This document shows, piece by piece, positions 16,709 through 24,035 of a stretch of DNA of 64,000 nucleotides. Made by a program: the position numbers and the translations under genes. Source of the stretch: Exiguobacterium undae DSM 14481 (lineage in GTDB: Bacteria; Bacillota; Bacilli; Exiguobacteriales; Exiguobacteriaceae); NCBI RefSeq assembly GCF_000620805.1, contig NZ_KK211187.1:238894-302893 (forward strand). The letters are read 5' to 3'. The first letter of the stretch is position 1, and every line of letters begins with the position of its first letter. The notes under the pieces are model-generated. The model was not told the origin of the DNA. It saw nothing but the letters and a program-made list of their open reading frames with translations, and did no database searches.

Positions 16709-18132
16709 AAAGTTATCAGTTGGTCGTAATTGGCGGGGGTGCAGCCGGAATGACGATTGCTGCGGGTGCAGCAAGTCTCGGTGCCCACGTTGCATTGATT
16801 GAACGGCATACGCATTTAGGGGGAGACTGCCTGCATTACGGATGTGTGCCTTCGAAAGCGTTGATCGAAGCCGCCCATGATGTCCATGTCATGAAGCAGA
16901 CGGCAGCTAAATATAACATCACACTGAACGGGGACGCCGTTTATGCGAAGACGAAAGCCAGTGTCGACCGGGCGCGTAACATCATCCAATCGCATGACGG
17001 GACAAAACGTTTTGAAGATCTGGGTGTAGATGTGTACATCGGGGAAGCGAGCTTCTTAAGTGCCAATGAAGTTGAAGTGGCGGGACAACTGGTTGTTGGT
17101 GAAAAATTCGTCATTTCGACCGGCTCACAGCCGATCGTCCCACCAATCGACGGACTGGATACGATTTCTTATTTAACCAATGAGACGATTTTTGAACAGA
17201 CCGAACGTCCTGAACGATTACTCGTCATTGGCGGCGGCGCAATCGGCATGGAACTTTCACAAGCTTATGCGCATCTCGGAACCGAGGTGACGGTCATCGA
17301 AGGCGCGGATTCCTTGATGCCGAAAGAAGACAGAAGCATGGTCACCGTGTTGCAACGCCAAATCGAACAAGAGTTGACGCTGCATCTCGCTACGACGGTC
17401 ACGAGTGTCCGCAAAGCGGCGAACGGGATCGAAGTCACGGTCAAAACGGGAGACGAATCACGTGTCATCGAAACGGATGCGGTGCTCGTCGCAGTTGGAC
17501 GGAAACCTCGGATCGAAGCATTGCGTCTTGACCGGGCGGGTGTTCAAGTCGAAAAAGGATATGTTCAAGTCGATGCGTCGCTTCGGACGAACCAACGTCA
17601 CATCTTTGCCGTCGGTGACACGATTCAATCGTTACCGTTCACGCATGTCGCGGGTCTTGAAGGGAAAACGGTCGTCACGAATGCCTTGTTCGGTTTACGG
17701 ACAAAACCGGATTACCGTGCGGTACCATGGGTGACGTTCACGACGCCTGAACTCTTCCATCTCGGGTTGACGGAAGCAGAAGCACGTCAAAAGTATGACG
17801 ACATCAAAGTCTACGAAACAGGACTCGATGAAGTCGATCGTTTTGTCATCAACGGTCGGACGGAAGGACGTGTCAAACTGATTGCGGATAAGCGCGGGAA
17901 ATTGATTGGTGCCCACGCGATTGGTGAACAGGCGGGCGAATGGATGCAGGAAGTCGTCTATGCGATGGCCCGTAAAGATAAGGTTGGTCAACTGTCGCGT
18001 GTCGTCCATCCGTACCCAATCCGAGGAGCAGCCGTCCAGCGTGCAGCCGATCTGTACTGGCGTGAACGTTTGTTTGATGGTCCATTACCAAAATGGTTAA
18101 AACGATACTTTGATTGGAAACAAGGAGAATGA
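16705..18132 (+). CDS. Class I pyridine nucleotide-disulfide oxidoreductase (MerA/Lpd-like)
   Basis: A 475-residue FAD enzyme. The FAD dinucleotide motif is VIGGGAAGMTIAAGAASLG at the N-terminus, the redox-active pair is GGDCLHYGCVPSKAL (Cys41 and Cys46), the NAD(P) motif is LVIGGGAIGMELSQAYAHLG near 175, and the second FAD site is IFAVGDT near 305. The C-terminal dimer domain ends in VVHPYPIRGAAVQRAAD, lacking the HxxxxE catalytic pair of true lipoamide dehydrogenases. It also lacks the C-terminal vicinal cysteines of mercuric reductase. The substrate is therefore open: it is neither Lpd nor MerA in the strict sense. Coupled on both sides. Confidence 0.88.
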   Translation: MKSYQLVVIGGGAAGMTIAAGAASLGAHVALIERHTHLGGDCLHYGCVPSKALIEAAHDVHVMKQTAAKYNITLNGDAVYAKTKASVDRARNIIQSHDGTKRFEDLGVDVYIGEASFLSANEVEVAGQLVVGEKFVISTGSQPIVPPIDGLDTISYLTNETIFEQTERPERLLVIGGGAIGMELSQAYAHLGTEVTVIEGADSLMPKEDRSMVTVLQRQIEQELTLHLATTVTSVRKAANGIEVTVKTGDESRVIETDAVLVAVGRKPRIEALRLDRAGVQVEKGYVQVDASLRTNQRHIFAVGDTIQSLPFTHVAGLEGKTVVTNALFGLRTKPDYRAVPWVTFTTPELFHLGLTEAEARQKYDDIKVYETGLDEVDRFVINGRTEGRVKLIADKRGKLIGAHAIGEQAGEWMQEVVYAMARKDKVGQLSRVVHPYPIRGAAVQRAADLYWRERLFDGPLPKWLKRYFDWKQGE

Positions 18133-18135
18133 TTC

Positions 18136-18669
18136 ATGCAGCAATCCGCTAAAAAACGTAATTTTGTTCCACTCGTCATCATCCTGACGCTCGTCATCAA
18201 CTTGTTGGTCGCACTGTTATTTTTTGCGCCGCCGTTACAAGTCGGGGACGGGTTTGACTGGACGATCCTTCCGTTCTTGAATGCGATTTTTAACAGCTTC
18301 ACATTCATGTTATTACTCGGAGCCTGGATTTCGATCCGCCGTGGAAATCGCATCAACCACCGTCGTTTTATCGGTGGTGCGATGACGACGACGACGCTGT
18401 TCCTGATTTCGTACGTCACCTATCACGCGGTCAGCGAGTCGACGAAGTTCGGAGGCGAAGGGTTTGTCCGTCCGTTGTACTTCTTTATTTTGATTTCACA
18501 CATCATCTTAGCGGCGGTCATCGTCCCACTGGTCCTGATGTCGCTTGCCCATGCGTTGAATCAAAATTTCGAGAAACATAAGAAGTGGACACGGTTTACG
18601 ATGCCGCTTTGGTTGTACGTCAGTCTTACGGGTGTCATCGTCTACTTGATGATTCGTCCGTATTATTAA
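18136..18669 (+). CDS. DUF420 membrane protein (YozB-like)
   Basis: A 177-residue membrane protein with five clear hydrophobic segments (about 12-32, 45-64, 77-96, 110-135 and 150-170). Conserved His residues lie at or near membrane faces (RINHRRFIG, SYVTYHAVSES, LISHIILAA, EKHKKWTRFTMPLW). This pattern identifies DUF420, often found near cytochrome oxidase assembly genes, with a possible haem or copper role. It begins 3 bases after the reductase stop. The role is unproven. Confidence 0.82.
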   Translation: MQQSAKKRNFVPLVIILTLVINLLVALLFFAPPLQVGDGFDWTILPFLNAIFNSFTFMLLLGAWISIRRGNRINHRRFIGGAMTTTTLFLISYVTYHAVSESTKFGGEGFVRPLYFFILISHIILAAVIVPLVLMSLAHALNQNFEKHKKWTRFTMPLWLYVSLTGVIVYLMIRPYY

Positions 18670-18672
18670 AAC

Positions 18673-18724
18673 AGCAAACAGGTCCATCCCGGAATAGTCT
18701 GGGATGGACCTGTTTGCGTTGCTT
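18673..18724. terminator. Bidirectional terminator DUF420 gene / motB
   Basis: CAAACAGGTCCATCCC and GGGATGGACCTGTTTG form a 16-bp perfect stem between two convergent operons. Confidence 0.88.
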
Positions 18725-19501
18725 TTATGATGGTTTGACTTTCGTCTCGTCGAGAACATTTTGTGCTTTGATGTCAATTAACGGACGGATCAATACTTCG
18801 ACACGGCGGTTTTGACTCCGGCCGCTTTCCGTCTGGTTGGAAGCAATCGGTTGATATTCGCCGTATCCACTGACGGTAAACCGTTTCGGCACGAGTTGCG
18901 GGTTACGTTGGAGCGCCCGCATGAAGCTGATCGCCCGCTCAGTGCTCAACTCCCAGTTGGACGGATATTGTGCCGTGTTGATCGGAATGTTATCCGTGTG
19001 ACCGGATACCTGAATCTGACGCTGACCGGCTTTAACGAGTAAATTACTCATCCCTTGGGCAATCTGAACGGCATTGCCGCGCACTTCGGCCTGTGCAGGA
19101 GAGAAGAGCGCACGGTCGCGGATCGTGAAGACCAATCCTTCATTCGTCACTTCGACTTTGATGTCTTTTTCAAGCTTCTGTTGTTTGATGTAATCATTCG
19201 CTTCTTCCTTGATTTTTTCAAGTTCGGCGATTTCATAACTTTGCGCCTTTGTCCGGGCATCCGTCTTTTTGGAGTCCTCTTCTTCCTGTGAGGTCGACAA
19301 TGAACTGTTCGTGATCATCCCGGAACCGCCGTTAAAGACGGAGCTGAACGATTGGGACATCGCTTTAAGCTTAACGGCATCGACGTTACTCGAAGCGAAC
19401 AGAACGATGAACAAGGCAAGCAATAACGTCAGAAGATCGGCATAAGGAATCAGCCAACCTTCGGAGATATGTTCGTCATGCGGCTTCTTTTTCCGTTTCA
19501 T
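18725..19501 (-). CDS. motB: Flagellar stator protein MotB
   Basis: A 258-residue inner-membrane stator subunit. One N-terminal TM (residues 18-38) carries the proton-binding Asp22 in PYADLLTLLLALFIVLFASS. The plug/linker region follows, then an OmpA-like peptidoglycan-binding domain (about 130-240) with VSGHTDNIPI and SGRSQNRRVEVLI. The sequence pattern is that of proton-type MotB rather than sodium-type MotS. AAGGAG is spaced for the ATG at 19501, not for the in-frame GTG at 19510. The gene overlaps motA by 26 bases. Confidence 0.94.
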   Translation of the reverse strand: MKRKKKPHDEHISEGWLIPYADLLTLLLALFIVLFASSNVDAVKLKAMSQSFSSVFNGGSGMITNSSLSTSQEEEDSKKTDARTKAQSYEIAELEKIKEEANDYIKQQKLEKDIKVEVTNEGLVFTIRDRALFSPAQAEVRGNAVQIAQGMSNLLVKAGQRQIQVSGHTDNIPINTAQYPSNWELSTERAISFMRALQRNPQLVPKRFTVSGYGEYQPIASNQTESGRSQNRRVEVLIRPLIDIKAQNVLDETKVKPS

Positions 19502-20261
19502 ACGTCGCACGCTCCTTCGGTGTCAGATACACAAGTAGCTTATCCTCCAGATTTTTAGGGGACTCTCCATTCTGAATCGATAAAATCCCTTCGATCATCA
19601 TTTCATACAGTTGGATTTCATTGGCTGATTTTTGCTTGAGTTTGGTAGCGAACGGGAACCAGAGGACATATCCCGTGAAAATCCCGAACAGGGTTGCGAT
19701 GAACGCACCGGAAATCGCATGGCCCAATTTTTCGATGTCCGACAGATCGGACAAGGCAGCGACGAGTCCGATAACGGCTCCGAGTACACCAAGAGTCGGT
19801 GCATATGTACCAGCTTGCGTAAAGATGTTGGCGTTGGCATGATGGCGTTCCGTCATGTTTTCGAGATCGCGTGTCATGACATCTTCGACATATTCAGACG
19901 GTTGTCCGTCGATGACCATCATGACACCACGGCGCATGAAGGCATTATCGACTTCTTCGAGTGCTGTTTCGAGTGATAACAACCCTTCTTTTCGAGCTTG
20001 TGTCGAAAGTGTTAAAAACTGTTGCAACAGCGTTTGTTTCGTCATCAGTTTTTGCTCAAAGAAGATGACCTTAAATAAAGCGGGAACGATTTTGAGTCGC
20101 TCTTTCGGAAATGAGATCATGATGGCCGCAATCGTTCCGGCAAAGATGATGACAAGTGCCGCTGGGTTCAACAGGGCGACCGGCGAAGCCCCTTTTAAAA
20201 TCATTCCTCCGACTAGGGTGATGAGGCCTAGTATAATACCAATAATCGACACGATATCCAT
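19476..20261 (-). CDS. motA: Flagellar stator protein MotA
   Basis: A 261-residue four-TM stator subunit (about 3-22, 30-50, 150-172 and 182-205) that forms the ion channel with MotB and drives rotor rotation through its cytoplasmic loop. The C-terminal channel motif TYAPTLGVLGAVIGLVAALS is intact. The charged cytoplasmic loop includes RKEGLLSLE. The pair stands alone, with no other flagellar genes nearby, as in Bacillus. I saw no convincing sigma-D promoter upstream. Confidence 0.94.
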   Translation of the reverse strand: MDIVSIIGIILGLITLVGGMILKGASPVALLNPAALVIIFAGTIAAIMISFPKERLKIVPALFKVIFFEQKLMTKQTLLQQFLTLSTQARKEGLLSLETALEEVDNAFMRRGVMMVIDGQPSEYVEDVMTRDLENMTERHHANANIFTQAGTYAPTLGVLGAVIGLVAALSDLSDIEKLGHAISGAFIATLFGIFTGYVLWFPFATKLKQKSANEIQLYEMMIEGILSIQNGESPKNLEDKLLVYLTPKERATYETEKEAA

Positions 20262-20302
20262 TTGTTTGTGCCACCTTTCCCCATGTTGTCTGATCGTGAA
20301 CG

Positions 20303-20337
20303 AAAAATAAAAAGAGCAGAAGAGGCGTCTTCTGCTC
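20303..20337 (-). terminator. Terminator after the small gene upstream of motA
   Basis: GAGCAGAAGA and TCTTCTGCTC form a perfect 10-bp stem; on the minus strand it is followed by a T-rich run. It separates the small gene from motA. Confidence 0.82.
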
Positions 20338-20357
20338 GGAAATCCAAAAACCGAGTA

Positions 20358-20597
20358 TCAAGCGCCGTTTTCGTCGATAAGCAATTGAATGCTTTCGTTT
20401 CGTTCGTCACGCTCTATATCGGTTAATACATCGTATTTTTTTAATGCAATATACAATTCATTTAGAATTGATTGATCCACATGTAGTGATAATAACTCCT
20501 CGAACTGATAATACAACTGTGCGGGCATCCATTGTGATTGGCGTTCCAGCCTTCGCGAGACATCTTCAATCGAATGTTCAGCCGTCCTAGGGTCCAC
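20358..20597 (-). CDS. Small hypothetical protein
   Basis: A 79-residue charged, helical, soluble protein that I do not recognise (core: SIEDVSRRLERQSQWMPAQL). The frame opens with a TTG at 20609 directly abutting GGAGG, too close to use; GTG at 20597 has GAGGG 5 bases upstream, so it is preferred, though weakly. It sits alone between the motAB operon and the divergent K+ channel gene and has its own terminator. Confidence 0.6.
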   Translation of the reverse strand: MDPRTAEHSIEDVSRRLERQSQWMPAQLYYQFEELLSLHVDQSILNELYIALKKYDVLTDIERDERNESIQLLIDENGA

Positions 20598-20757
20598 TGT
20601 TTCCCTCAACCTCCTTTTATGATTAAACGTCGACTTTTATCTATTTTACCAAAAAAAAACGAAAAGGTTTAGCAGATTGTACATTTAGATAGAACTAATG
20701 TTTTTGAGAGAGTATGATAGATGCAATTGGGTCATTTCATATAGGAGGAGTACGAAC

Positions 20758-22146
20758 ATGTTTTCACATAAAAGACGTTCGCGATTAGCCAAATTTGGAC
20801 GGCTCGGGGAACTGATTTATCATCAATTTGATAAGCCGGCCCGGTTCATTGCGATGGGGTTTACCCTCACCATTCTGTTAGGGGGATTTTTACTCTGGTT
20901 GCCGGTCTCACAGCAAGCAGGACAAGAGGTTTCCTTTATTGATTGTTTATTTGTTGCGACGTCTGCCGGTACCGTGACCGGATTATCGCCGATCAACATC
21001 GCGGAAGCATACAATCTGTTCGGGCAAATCATTTTAATGCTATTGATTCAGGTCGGCGGACTGGGCTTCATGACGATTGCGCTGGTCTTATTGAGTGTAA
21101 CCGGTCGGAAAATCGGGATTCGTCAACGGATCATCATTCAAGAGATGTTTAATCTCGACAGTCCGGGAGGAACGATTCGTCTCGTCCGGAACATCATCGT
21201 TACGACCGTCGTCGTCGAATTGATCGGTATGGTCCTGATTGCGCTCGACTTGTTTATTCAGTATAAGTACACATTCGGGAAATCGTTATATTACGGGTTG
21301 TTCCACGCCATTTCGGCCTTCAATAATGCCGGTTTTGCGTTATGGGGGGATAGCTTGACTGGCTTTCAGCAAGATACGACCTTTATCCTGACGATTGCCG
21401 CGTTATTAATGATTGGTGGACTTGGGTTCACGGTCATCGCTGACTTATCAGCGAAGCGCAGCTTCAAGAAGATTTCGCTCCACTCGAAATTAATGGTCAT
21501 GTCGTTGCTCGTCATCAATGGTCTTGGGGTCATCGCAATGATGGTCTATGAATGGGTATCGAATCTTGGTTCACTCAAAGAGTATTCGTTTTTTGAGGCA
21601 CTCCATATTGTATTCTTCCAAGTCGTCACGACACGGACAGCAGGTTTTCAGACGATTGATCTGACGACGATGGTGCCGCTCTCGATTGGTCTCATCATGG
21701 TCCTGATGTACATTGGAGCAGGTTCGGCCTCGACGGGGTCCGGGATTAAGGTCACGACGGCCGCCGTCATTCTAAAGAATGTCTGGACCTATTTGCGGGG
21801 GCAACGGGAAACGGTGTTGATGCGTCGGACCGTTCGACCACAAGCGATTCAAAAAGCCTATGCGATTGCCGTGTTCAGTCTGTTGTTCATCGCCTTGATC
21901 ACGACGCTGCTTGCTTTATCGCAACCAAACGTGCCGTTCATCGGATTGTTTTTCGAAACGGTTTCAGCGTTCGGAACAGTTGGATTGTCCTTGAATGTCA
22001 CAGCAGAATTAAATGACTTCGGAAAATCCTTGATCATGTTCATGATGTTGGTCGGACGGGTCGGTTCCTTAACGATTCTCTTCACCTTTGCGATGCAACA
22101 CGACCGGACGATTCGTTATCCAAAAGAAAACATGTTGATTGGTTGA
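20758..22146 (+). CDS. Ktr/Trk-type potassium uptake channel subunit
   Basis: A 462-residue SKT-family K+ transporter (KtrB/KtrD type). The four pore loops with selectivity glycines are visible: SAGTVTGLS, SAFNNAGFAL, TTRTAGFQT and SAFGTVGLS. The gating loop segment IGAGSASTGSGIKVTT lies between the second and third units. AGGAGG before the ATG at 20758 decides the start. No cytoplasmic KtrA/KtrC RCK gene is adjacent, as for B. subtilis KtrD, whose partner is unlinked. No c-di-AMP riboswitch is visible upstream. Confidence 0.92.
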   Translation: MFSHKRRSRLAKFGRLGELIYHQFDKPARFIAMGFTLTILLGGFLLWLPVSQQAGQEVSFIDCLFVATSAGTVTGLSPINIAEAYNLFGQIILMLLIQVGGLGFMTIALVLLSVTGRKIGIRQRIIIQEMFNLDSPGGTIRLVRNIIVTTVVVELIGMVLIALDLFIQYKYTFGKSLYYGLFHAISAFNNAGFALWGDSLTGFQQDTTFILTIAALLMIGGLGFTVIADLSAKRSFKKISLHSKLMVMSLLVINGLGVIAMMVYEWVSNLGSLKEYSFFEALHIVFFQVVTTRTAGFQTIDLTTMVPLSIGLIMVLMYIGAGSASTGSGIKVTTAAVILKNVWTYLRGQRETVLMRRTVRPQAIQKAYAIAVFSLLFIALITTLLALSQPNVPFIGLFFETVSAFGTVGLSLNVTAELNDFGKSLIMFMMLVGRVGSLTILFTFAMQHDRTIRYPKENMLIG

Positions 22147-22161
22147 GTTTCTATAACAGTC

Positions 22162-22211
22162 AAAAAAAGTGTCCTCCCTCCCGTATTGATCGGGACGAAG
22201 GACACTTTTTT
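22162..22211. terminator. Bidirectional terminator K+ channel / epimerase gene
   Basis: AAAAGTGTCC pairs with GGACACTTTT, with an inner TCCCG/CGGGA stem; both convergent genes end here. Confidence 0.85.
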
Positions 22212-22953
22212 AATGGACGAAGGACAGGCGTTCTGAAATCGGCCGGATGGTGACGCGTGCGTCCGTCATCCGGTCATCGCGTGTCATGCGGTTGTCCTCT
22301 AGAATCTGCCACTTTGCACCGTGCAGAGTGTTCAAGGCTGTCACGATCTCAAAAAACGAATGATTGGAATTCCCGTTCGCCAGATAAAGACCGGGCGTAT
22401 ATGTCGTAACAATCGTGTACAGCGTCTGTGCCGTATCTTCTAAAAAGGCGCAGGAAGGATACCACTGTGTGCTGGCAGGGATCGGACCGGTGACCGCATG
22501 GCGTTCCAGATAATCAATCATATTATTGGATCCGGCTGCTTGTCCGATCTGCCAACCGATCCGGACGATGTACGCATCGGGGTTGACCGCTTGAATCAGA
22601 CGTTCGCACGTTCGCTTGTATGCGCCGTATTCATCCGTTGCTGCCGGTGCGACCGTAGGATCATGCGGTCCGATTTGATCGTCGGCATAGACGGAAGCAG
22701 TACTTGTAAACAGAAACGGAATGTTTCGTTCAAACGACAGCCGCGCAAGCGTTTCAGCAAAATGAGCCGACCCCATCCCGATATGGAGCAACAGATCGGG
22801 TTGGACCCGATCGATGAAAGCTTCCATGATAGCAGGGTCAGTCGTTGAGACGACGGACCGGTCCCAGGCGGTGATGTCGTAATGGTGGGAACGGAAGACG
22901 TCTGCAAGGACAGGAGCGACCGTTCCGTTCATCCCGGTGATTAAAACGTTCAT
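22210..22953 (-). CDS. NAD(P)-dependent epimerase/dehydratase (RmlD-like SDR)
   Basis: A 247-residue extended short-chain dehydrogenase. The cofactor motif is ITGMNGTVAPVLADVF (a TGxxGxxx variant), FTSTASVYADD is the active-site Ser/Thr strand, and EYGAYKRTCE supplies Tyr109 and Lys113. The small C-terminal part is RmlD-like. It probably acts on a nucleotide sugar or similar. It is the last gene of a three-gene coupled operon (ATGA overlap) headed by a histidine kinase. The substrate is unknown. Confidence 0.82.
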   Translation of the reverse strand: MNVLITGMNGTVAPVLADVFRSHHYDITAWDRSVVSTTDPAIMEAFIDRVQPDLLLHIGMGSAHFAETLARLSFERNIPFLFTSTASVYADDQIGPHDPTVAPAATDEYGAYKRTCERLIQAVNPDAYIVRIGWQIGQAAGSNNMIDYLERHAVTGPIPASTQWYPSCAFLEDTAQTLYTIVTTYTPGLYLANGNSNHSFFEIVTALNTLHGAKWQILEDNRMTRDDRMTDARVTIRPISERLSFVH

Positions 22954-24035
22954 AAGGTTTCTCCAATCTGTGAATGTTTTGTTTTGTAATAGGTGACGAG
23001 GCGGGGAATCAGTTCTGCCAAATCAGGGCAGATGATGCCTGTCCCGTCGAGGTCACGTAATGTGTTGCTCGTATCATAACGGACCGGGTGAACGAAGTAA
23101 TCGAGCGTCTGACGCTGCATCTGTAATCGTTTGGCGACGCGTGGCGTCAGCAACGATGTGACGAGACGAAACGGGACGACCCCGCGGGGATAGGAACCGT
23201 AATAGACGACATGCAGCATTTCATAAATCGCCCGGGCGCCGTGCGGGAAGGGATCCGTCAAATGATAGGTCGTCCGGATTCCGGCTGGCGCATGACTCAA
23301 GTAAGTGGTCGCCGCAACGACATAGTCATACGGAACCAGATTGACGAGCGCGTTCGCCCGACCGGCGTACGGCAAGGGGGCAAACGTGTCCAACAGGCGA
23401 AGGGCGTTCAAGATAAAGTACACACCGTCCCATTTCGGTGTTTCGCCGGTTTGTGAATGTCCGACGACGATGCCGGGACGGATGATGGTATACGGAAGCG
23501 TACCGATTTCGTCGCGGAACCGGACTTCCGCTAAATATTTCGTTTCCTCATAAGCATTTTTAAAATCAGCGTGATGAAGCAGTTCCTGTTCGGATACCGT
23601 CCCTGTTCGTAAGCCGGAGACATAAGCCGTGCTGAAGTAAACATATCGTTCCAGATGGACGCATGTATGCGCCAGTCGTGTCACGTTGGATGTTCCGATG
23701 ACGTTGATCCGAAACGCCAGGTCATACGAGGTCGCTAAATCATAACGGGCGGCGAGATGAAAGAGATGGGTGACGCGGGACGCAAGCTCTTGCCGCATTG
23801 CTTCCGGTAAGCCGAGTCCTTCTTTTGTAATATCTCCTTCTATTAAAATTAACTGTTCTTCTTGTAAGGCAGTCGTCTTCAAAAAATGATTTTTCTGAGC
23901 CTCGGCGCCGGCCTGCTCCTGCTTAAGATAAAGCAGATAAAAGCAGTCAATCTGTTCCGGTACAAGCGCGAGTCGTTCAACGAGCTTCGTTGCCAAAAAA
24001 CCCGGGAAACCGGTCATCAAGTAAGTTCGTTTCAT
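22950..24035 (-). CDS. Extended SDR, fatty acyl-CoA reductase-like (NAD_binding_4)
   Basis: A 361-residue dehydrogenase. The N-terminal motif is MTGFPGFLATKLVERL (TGFPGFLA, as in male-sterility/acyl reductase domains), the central VTHLFHLAARYDL fits the fold, and YEETKYLAE gives Tyr162/Lys166. Residues 200-360 are a substrate domain. Relatives reduce acyl thioesters or act on lipid-linked or sugar substrates. It overlaps both neighbours by 4 bases: the kinase upstream and the epimerase-like gene downstream. The product is unknown; an envelope lipid or glycan is a guess. Confidence 0.8.
   Translation of the reverse strand: MKRTYLMTGFPGFLATKLVERLALVPEQIDCFYLLYLKQEQAGAEAQKNHFLKTTALQEEQLILIEGDITKEGLGLPEAMRQELASRVTHLFHLAARYDLATSYDLAFRINVIGTSNVTRLAHTCVHLERYVYFSTAYVSGLRTGTVSEQELLHHADFKNAYEETKYLAEVRFRDEIGTLPYTIIRPGIVVGHSQTGETPKWDGVYFILNALRLLDTFAPLPYAGRANALVNLVPYDYVVAATTYLSHAPAGIRTTYHLTDPFPHGARAIYEMLHVVYYGSYPRGVVPFRLVTSLLTPRVAKRLQMQRQTLDYFVHPVRYDTSNTLRDLDGTGIICPDLAELIPRLVTYYKTKHSQIGETL

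Noticed and set aside
16705-18132. Annotation as true mercuric reductase or lipoamide dehydrogenase
   Set aside because: It lacks the MerA C-terminal cysteines and HMA domain and the Lpd HxxxxE pair, and no mer or E1/E2 genes are adjacent.
20262-20310. Sigma-D (flagellar) promoter before motA
   Set aside because: No TAAA-N15-GCCGATAT-like sequence could be found.
20610-20757. c-di-AMP (ydaO) riboswitch before the K+ channel gene
   Set aside because: The gap is under 150 bases and shows none of the conserved riboswitch blocks or a terminator.
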